Assembly (NCBI GenBank): GCA_008933525.1
Contig: WBUV01000066.1
Location: 1 to 11,170, forward strand
Source: Bacteroidales bacterium
Lineage (GTDB): Bacteria > Bacteroidota > Bacteroidia > Bacteroidales > Tenuifilaceae
Direction: 5' to 3'
Length of the DNA stretch: 11,170 nucleotides
The notes beneath the pieces were generated by a model that saw nothing but the letters and a program-made list of their open reading frames with translations, was not told the origin of the DNA and did no database searches. Every line of letters starts with the position of its first letter. Position 1 is the stretch's first letter. Shown in pieces: positions 6,857-11,170 of the stretch. Both the position numbers and the translations under genes were made by a program.

Positions 6857-7981
6857 TTACTCCAAACACTTTAATATACTTTCGTAAAGTTTTGCGGCAG
6901 CAATATCCCAGCTGAATTTTTCGCGCTGAACTCGTCCATTTGCAGTTAAGCGATTTCTTAACTCATTCGAGTTAAAGAGTTGAACCATAGAGTCGGCAAT
7001 TGATTGCACATTTGCAGGATCGAAATAAATTGCAGCATCGCCAGCAACTTCGGGCATCGATGTAGTGTTTGAGACGGCAAGAGGAATGTCGCACTTCATT
7101 GCCTCCAAAATTGGTATTCCGAATCCCTCAAAGTGCGATGGATAAATCATTGCTAACGAAGCGCCAACGATATCTCTAAGGCCCTCCACCTCTCTCCGAC
7201 CTGCAAAGATAATGTCGTGCTTAAACCGACTCTGTTCATAAGCCCGACTAATTTCACTTGTTTTAAACATTGGCTCACCAACCAAAACTAGCTTTACAGC
7301 CGTTTGCACCTGTTCGCGAAATACAGCGTAAGCCTCAATTAGGCTTCCAACATTCTTTCGGGGATTAAATGCGCCCACAAAAACAAAATAAGGTTCACTG
7401 CTTGAAATCTCCACTCTTACATTTGATATTTCGGTCTGAGTTAATGGCCTAAAAACATCACTTGCTCCATTATAAACTACATCTATCTTATCCTCTTTAA
7501 TACCATAACTCTCAACAATACTTTTTTTGGATGACTGGCTGACAGTAACTATTCGAGTAGCTTTTGCCGCAAACTTTGGGAAAAAATGGTTTAAATACCA
7601 TGATGTTAGAAACGGTAAACCCTGAGGGTTGTAATGAAAGTTTATATCGTGAATTACAGCCAATTGCGGGATTTTTGATTTTAGCGAGATATAACCATCG
7701 TTCGACACAAATACATCAATACTATTATTTTTGATGAACCGATATACCGACCATTCGAACCAAATATACCAAAGAAACGGATGTCTGGACTGAGGGCGTA
7801 ATACAATTGGTGTAATATTATCCGAGAAAATGAAACTCTTATCGTACGGTCTATCAAAAATAAAAAAAAACTGATGTTCGGGGTGTTGCTGGGTAATTCG
7901 CAAAAAGTTTTCGAAGGTAAACCATCCAATCCCCTCTAGTTTCCCCTTTAAAAGTAGTCGTGTGTTTACAGCTATTCGCAT
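6857..7981 (-). CDS. Glycosyltransferase family 4 (GT-B fold)
   Basis: A 374-residue family 4 glycosyltransferase, retaining GT-B fold, which transfers a sugar from a nucleotide-sugar donor during assembly of a surface polysaccharide or similar glycan. The N-terminal half carries LAVIHDINFHYNPQGLPF, typical of mannosyltransferase-like acceptor domains. The C-terminal donor domain opens with VFVGAFNPRKNVGSLIEAY and holds the EX7E motif as E285 and E293 (EGFGIPILE), followed by AVSNTTSMPEVAGDAAIYFDP. There is no signal peptide or membrane span, so it acts on the cytosolic face. It is divergent from a Wzx-like flippase gene 215 nt away, and the two are a natural pair for making and exporting a lipid-linked glycan. 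The sugar and acceptor cannot be named from sequence. Confidence 0.92.
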   Translation of the reverse strand: MRIAVNTRLLLKGKLEGIGWFTFENFLRITQQHPEHQFFFIFDRPYDKSFIFSDNITPIVLRPQSRHPFLWYIWFEWSVYRFIKNNSIDVFVSNDGYISLKSKIPQLAVIHDINFHYNPQGLPFLTSWYLNHFFPKFAAKATRIVTVSQSSKKSIVESYGIKEDKIDVVYNGASDVFRPLTQTEISNVRVEISSSEPYFVFVGAFNPRKNVGSLIEAYAVFREQVQTAVKLVLVGEPMFKTSEISRAYEQSRFKHDIIFAGRREVEGLRDIVGASLAMIYPSHFEGFGIPILEAMKCDIPLAVSNTTSMPEVAGDAAIYFDPANVQSIADSMVQLFNSNELRNRLTANGRVQREKFSWDIAAAKLYESILKCLE

Positions 7982-8169
7982 TAAAAAAATTTTAGAGCTA
8001 ATTACAGAATTTTTCGTTCAATTTGCAAAATTTGAAAATGTGTAGGGTACGAACAGTACAATTAAACCGATAAACATCAATCCATAGAATAAATGCTTCA
8101 AAAAAAACTTTTTTTAAACCAATTTTTGTTTTTTTAAAGCTAACATGGCGGACTAATTTTAAATTTCTG

Positions 8170-8177
8170 TAGGTTTG
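8170..8177 (+). promoter_or_regulatory. Possible -7 element of the flippase gene
   Basis: TAGGTTTG is an exact match to the Bacteroidota -7 consensus TAnnTTTG, 19 nt before the GTG start of the flippase gene. No good TTG is found at the usual distance upstream. The rest of the 7982-8196 intergenic stretch is A/T-rich with poly-A and poly-T runs and holds nothing else I can name. Confidence 0.4.
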
Positions 8178-8196
8178 AGTAATTATATACATTAAG

Positions 8197-9648
8197 GTGA
8201 AAAGAGTTTTTACAACGAACCTCCTTCTTTTATTATTACTAAATATCCTGATTAAACCATTTTGGATATTTGGCATTGACAGAAGTGTGCAAAACTTACT
8301 GGGTGCAGGAGAATACGGGATGTTTTATACTCTTTTTAACTTCTCACTCCTACTTAACATTCTACTAGATTTAGGTATTACCAATTTTAACAACAGAGAG
8401 ATTAGTCGATACCCACAACTAATCGGTAAGTATTTTTCAAATATTGTTGGAATAAAAATTTTTCTGGCCTTAGGGTATGCCCTAATTACTATACTTATGG
8501 CCTTAAGCTTAGGCTATAACAACCGCCAAATAAGTCTTCTACTTTTACTCGTTTTCAATCAATTCTTATCATCCTTAATACTTTACCTTCGATCGAACCT
8601 GAACGGATTACATTTTTTTAAGCTCGATAGTGTACTATCAGTACTAGACAAAACATTGATGATTTTAATATGTAGCATTCTACTCTGGTCAAACATCTTT
8701 AGATACGATTTTACTATCGAGTATTTTGTTTTAGCACAAACAATCTCCTATGTTGCAACTGCAATAATTGCATTTATAATAGTAATAGGTAAAACTGGGT
8801 CAATTTCGTTCAAATTTGAACTACCGTTTTCTTTATCGATGCTAAGGAGTAGTTTCCCTTACGCAATGCTCGTATTGCTAATGACTGTTTATAGTCGAGT
8901 AGATTCGGTTGTTATCGAAAGAATTCTTCCAAACGGTGATGTTGCTGCTGGAATTTATGCCCAAGCATTCCGTTTAATTGACGCTGCAAACATGTTTCCT
9001 TTCCTATTTGCCAGCCTACTCCTTCCAATTTTCTCCAGAATGATTAAAAATAGCACTAAGATCTGCTCCTTTGTTGGTTTTTCGCTAGTGCTTCTTTTGG
9101 TTCCTGTCGTGTCCTTTTCCATTCCAACATTCGCATTCCGAGGACACATTATGGATATACTATACCACGAGCATGCAGTTTATTCCTCAGATATTTTGGG
9201 AGTGCTAATGGGCTCCTTCATTTTTATTGCTATGGGGTATGTTTTTGGAACACTGCTAACCGCAAAGGGTGAACTTAAAACGCTTAATTACATTTCGTTT
9301 GCAGCGGTTGTTCTAGGGATTAGTGTACAGCTTTTCCTTGTTAAGAGGTTTGGAATTTTAGGTGCAGCATATGGCAATCTAATTACAAATGGATTTGTTG
9401 CATCGCTCTCGATATGGTTTTCCATTAAGCTTTTCCAGTTCAACTTGGCAAAAAAATTTGCGATCAGATTTATTTCCTTTGCAATCACATCGATTGCCAT
9501 AACAGCATTGCTTTGTTATATCGATGATAAATCAAGCATAAATTACATAATTGCATTATTCCTAAGCTTTATATCGGCGTTTATATTTAAGTTGATAAAC
9601 TACAAAGAGCTGATCTCATTCTTCTCAAAGGAAACTTCGTTAAAATAA
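8197..9648 (+). CDS. Wzx-like oligosaccharide flippase (polysaccharide biosynthesis protein)
   Basis: A 483-residue inner-membrane protein with about 12-14 hydrophobic segments spread over its whole length, as in the MATE/MOP-type polysaccharide exporters that flip lipid-linked oligosaccharides across the membrane. The N-terminus (LLLNILIKPFWIFGIDRSVQ, residues 12-31) and the following VQNLLGAGEYGMFYTLF are the usual opening of Bacteroidota flippases of this kind. A later SMLRSSFPYAMLVLLMTVYSR segment begins the second half, with a charged R/D pair (SRVDSVV) as in relatives. The start is a GTG at 8197: an in-frame TGA lies at 8176 and the first ATG would remove the conserved first helix. It is divergent from the GT4 gene. 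Substrate unknown; family call secure. Confidence 0.92.
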   Translation: MKRVFTTNLLLLLLLNILIKPFWIFGIDRSVQNLLGAGEYGMFYTLFNFSLLLNILLDLGITNFNNREISRYPQLIGKYFSNIVGIKIFLALGYALITILMALSLGYNNRQISLLLLLVFNQFLSSLILYLRSNLNGLHFFKLDSVLSVLDKTLMILICSILLWSNIFRYDFTIEYFVLAQTISYVATAIIAFIIVIGKTGSISFKFELPFSLSMLRSSFPYAMLVLLMTVYSRVDSVVIERILPNGDVAAGIYAQAFRLIDAANMFPFLFASLLLPIFSRMIKNSTKICSFVGFSLVLLLVPVVSFSIPTFAFRGHIMDILYHEHAVYSSDILGVLMGSFIFIAMGYVFGTLLTAKGELKTLNYISFAAVVLGISVQLFLVKRFGILGAAYGNLITNGFVASLSIWFSIKLFQFNLAKKFAIRFISFAITSIAITALLCYIDDKSSINYIIALFLSFISAFIFKLINYKELISFFSKETSLK

Positions 9649-9681
9649 ATTTTTCTACAATTCGTAACCTTAAAATATGAA

Positions 9682-9707
9682 TTGATAAAAAAATATCGAT
9701 AATTTTG
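9682..9707 (+). promoter_or_regulatory. Likely promoter of the second SiaC gene pair
   Basis: TAATTTTG at 9700-9707 matches the TAnnTTTG -7 consensus exactly, and a TTG lies at 9682-9684, a little closer (15 nt) than the usual 17-23. Transcription would begin near 9712, leaving a leader of about 45 nt before the ATG at 9759. It gives the two SiaC genes transcription independent of the flippase and argues against any translation start at 9705. Confidence 0.5.
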
Positions 9708-9758
9708 AATATTTGGCAGCGAAGTAATATCTTTAAACAATTAACAAACAATATTTTC

Positions 9759-10268
9759 ATGGGGATTCTTTTAGATAAAACAACCGATTGCCCTTATATA
9801 AACTTTACGGAGGATGGTTTTCTTGAAATTGAAGGTCGCTCTATTACTGAGGATCCATTTTCGTTTTGGCAACCACTTCTGGAATGGGTTGAGAACTATA
9901 CACACCACGCTGCCCCAAAAACTCATGTTAATATATATTTAGAGTACTCCAACAGCAGTTCGAATAAATACATCAACGAGTTGCTTCGCAAATTGGAAGA
10001 CTCCCACGGCAAAAATACCGAAGTTATTGTTAACTGGAGATTCGAAGAGGATGATGAATCGGTGCTTCAGCTCGGCAAGGATTTTGAGTCGATGTTAAAA
10101 CTGCCCTTTAACTTCGAAGAGCTTGAAACAGAAAAGGAACGAACCCGACGAATCAAGATTAAAAACAAAAAAAGCGGAAATGAAGCAATAATTACCGCAC
10201 GATACTGGGATGCCATTGTTAGAAATGGACATGGCGAGGATTACCAAATTTTACAAGAATTTTCTTAA
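9759..10268 (+). CDS. SiaC-family regulatory phosphoprotein with C-terminal extension, paralogue C
   Basis: A 169-residue SiaC-family protein. The core (residues 1-121) follows the family: CPYINFTEDGFLEIEGRSI near the N-terminus, FWQPLLEWVENY, the phosphosite motif YSNSSSNK (63-70; Ser66 aligns with Pseudomonas SiaC Thr68) and NWRFEEDDE. It departs from the others in carrying Asn70-flanked NSSSNK instead of xSSxK with Ala or Ser, an EDPF segment where the others have PENV, and a C-terminal extension of about 48 residues: a basic linker (ERTRRIKIKNKKSG) then ITARYWDAIVRNGHGEDYQI. I chose the ATG at 9759 because family homology starts there and the longer frame would begin inside the promoter. 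The extension's role is unknown; an added docking module is a guess. Confidence 0.85.
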   Translation: MGILLDKTTDCPYINFTEDGFLEIEGRSITEDPFSFWQPLLEWVENYTHHAAPKTHVNIYLEYSNSSSNKYINELLRKLEDSHGKNTEVIVNWRFEEDDESVLQLGKDFESMLKLPFNFEELETEKERTRRIKIKNKKSGNEAIITARYWDAIVRNGHGEDYQILQEFS

Positions 10269-10307
10269 TATAATTTTTTTTTGCATATTTGTTTAAAATT
10301 GGCTTAA

Positions 10308-10697
10308 ATGGTAAAGTTTGAATTAAAAGAAACAGCAACCACCCCTTTTATTAACTTCGATCATACTATCGGGGTTATAAAAATGGAAGGTCGATCGATT
10401 CCCGAGAATGTGATTGACTTCTACCAGCCAATTCTTCGCTGGATTGATGAGTATGCACAAAATCCACTCCCAGAAACCTTGGTACATATGAAGTTTGAAT
10501 ACTTCAACACAAGTTCTTCAAAAAGAATTTTCGATATAATGAAAAAACTTGAGAAAATGGCCATTGACACTGGAACCAAAGTTACCATAAATTGGTACTT
10601 TGAGGAGGATGATGAAGATATCTATTTTGCATGCAACGACTATAAAGCACTAATTAACAAGGTTGAGTTCAACCTCATAGAGCTCAAACAAAACTAA
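10308..10697 (+). CDS. SiaC-family regulatory phosphoprotein (DUF1987), paralogue D
   Basis: A 129-residue SiaC-family protein and the most canonical of the four in the window. It has TTPFINFDHTIG, the full EGRSIPENVIDFYQPILRWIDEY segment (split here by position, residues 27-49), the phosphosite motif YFNTSSSK (65-72) and INWYFEEDDEDI. Thr68 falls at the same residue number and motif place as the phosphorylated Thr68 of Pseudomonas aeruginosa SiaC, while the other three copies have serine. It starts 39 nt after the preceding SiaC gene with no promoter element between them, so they are probably co-transcribed. A hairpin terminator follows. The nearest recognisable kinase gene is the SiaB-like one about 6.6 kb away. 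Confidence 0.92.
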   Translation: MVKFELKETATTPFINFDHTIGVIKMEGRSIPENVIDFYQPILRWIDEYAQNPLPETLVHMKFEYFNTSSSKRIFDIMKKLEKMAIDTGTKVTINWYFEEDDEDIYFACNDYKALINKVEFNLIELKQN

Positions 10698-10718
10698 ATA
10701 ATCTATAACAATCAGAAA

Positions 10719-10740
10719 AAAAGCACCTTTGGGTGCTTTT
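10719..10740. terminator. Bidirectional terminator between the SiaC pair and the GAF protein gene
   Basis: AAAAGCACC and GGTGCTTTT form a perfect 9-bp stem around a TTTG loop. The plus-strand side runs out into TTTTCTT and the minus-strand side into a T-run (the complement of seven A's), so it can end both convergent units. It lies 21 nt after one stop codon and 17 nt from the other. Confidence 0.9.
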
Positions 10741-10757
10741 CTTATTGCTGATGCTCT

Positions 10758-11170
10758 CTAATTCCGGTGAACAGTTTCGTTCCTTAACATTTCGTACTGC
10801 TCCCGGATAATCTCTAACTCCTCCAAGTTCTGACGCATACGCTCCTCGTTTTCCTGCATTTGCCTTGAGCTCTCCTTAAATTGATTAATCAATTTAATAT
10901 TTTGCTCATTCATCACCACATTGTGGATATTGTTAGCAACATTGTAGGCTACTTTTTCAACTAAATCTATTTCGGCCTGTGATAATGCATTAAAACTAGC
11001 CAACTCAACTACTCCTAATACCTGATTATCGAAGGTTAGCGGAGTTAATAATAAATTCTTTGGAGCAGCGCTTCCCAATCCTGAGTTAATTCTAAAATAA
11101 TCGTCGGGGATATCGGTAATTAACTGAATCTGATTTAATGTGTAGGCTGCCCCAACCAATCCGCTATCGG
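10758..11170 (-). CDS. GAF domain protein with C-terminal coiled coil, C-terminal part (5' end outside window)
   Basis: About 136 C-terminal residues of a larger protein; the frame is open through the right edge, so the TTG near 11159 is not the start. The first part is the second half of a GAF domain of the kind found in Bacteroidota sensor proteins: GLVGAAYTLNQIQLITDIP, then DYFRINSGLGSAAPKNLLL and VLGVVELASF, followed by the closing helix AEIDLVEKVAYNVANNI. A long Glu/Gln/Arg-rich helix follows (QMQENEERMRQNLEELEIIREQYE is its core region), very likely a coiled coil, with no catalytic domain after it. Such proteins often have N-terminal membrane or HAMP segments, which cannot be seen here. 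It converges on the SiaC pair. A sensory or scaffold role for that pathway is inference. Confidence 0.85.
   Translation of the reverse strand, partial: DSGLVGAAYTLNQIQLITDIPDDYFRINSGLGSAAPKNLLLTPLTFDNQVLGVVELASFNALSQAEIDLVEKVAYNVANNIHNVVMNEQNIKLINQFKESSRQMQENEERMRQNLEELEIIREQYEMLRNETVHRN

Noticed and set aside
7998..8276. A 92-codon frame on the minus strand between the glycosyltransferase and flippase genes
   Set aside because: It starts inside the flippase coding sequence, is rich in Lys, Phe, Asn and Arg from A/T homopolymers and shows no family resemblance.
9705..9758. N-terminal extension of the SiaC protein at 9759 to an upstream TTG
   Set aside because: The TTG is within the -7 promoter element, and family homology begins at the ATG at 9759.

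Overview
The window looks like an ordinary chromosomal segment of a Bacteroidota genome, probably Bacteroidales. The DNA is AT-rich and start codons lack clear Shine-Dalgarno sequences. Two upstream regions carry the TAnnTTTG type of -7 element used in this phylum. The protein set also fits: an S46 dipeptidyl-peptidase, a B12-dependent ribonucleotide reductase with a C-terminal zinc ribbon, and SiaB/SiaC-family proteins. Nothing resembles a phage, insertion sequence, CRISPR array, tRNA or rRNA. No gene-free stretch reaches 300 bases; the longest are 3768-3903, between the peptidase and the SiaB locus, and 7982-8196, between the glycosyltransferase and the flippase.

Layout. 1-1133 (+): 3' part of class II ribonucleotide reductase, closed by a strong hairpin terminator. 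1206-2237 (-): a two-gene unit, a pRiA4b Orf3-like protein followed 3 nt later by a YbaK/ProX-type aminoacyl-tRNA deacylase. 2303-3767 (-): a compact operon made of a possible 37-residue membrane peptide, a SiaB-family kinase and two SiaC-family phosphoproteins, ending in a perfect 12-bp inverted repeat. 3904-6725 (-): S46 dipeptidyl-peptidase behind ribonuclease HII. 6857-7981 (-) and 8197-9648 (+): a divergent pair, a GT4 glycosyltransferase and a Wzx-like flippase. 9759-10697 (+): two further SiaC-family genes behind a plausible promoter. 10758-11170 (-): the C-terminal end of a GAF/coiled-coil protein that converges on them across a shared terminator.

The theme is signalling. Four SiaC paralogues and one SiaB kinase lie within about 8.5 kb, with a GAF sensor fragment beside the second SiaC pair. 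In Pseudomonas aeruginosa, SiaB phosphorylates SiaC on Thr68, SiaA (a PP2C phosphatase) reverses this, and unphosphorylated SiaC activates the diguanylate cyclase SiaD. No GGDEF protein is seen here and c-di-GMP signalling is uncommon in this phylum, so the target of these SiaC proteins is probably different. I infer a multi-branch partner-switching system, possibly touching surface polysaccharide (glycosyltransferase and flippase lie between the two SiaC loci), but that link rests only on position.
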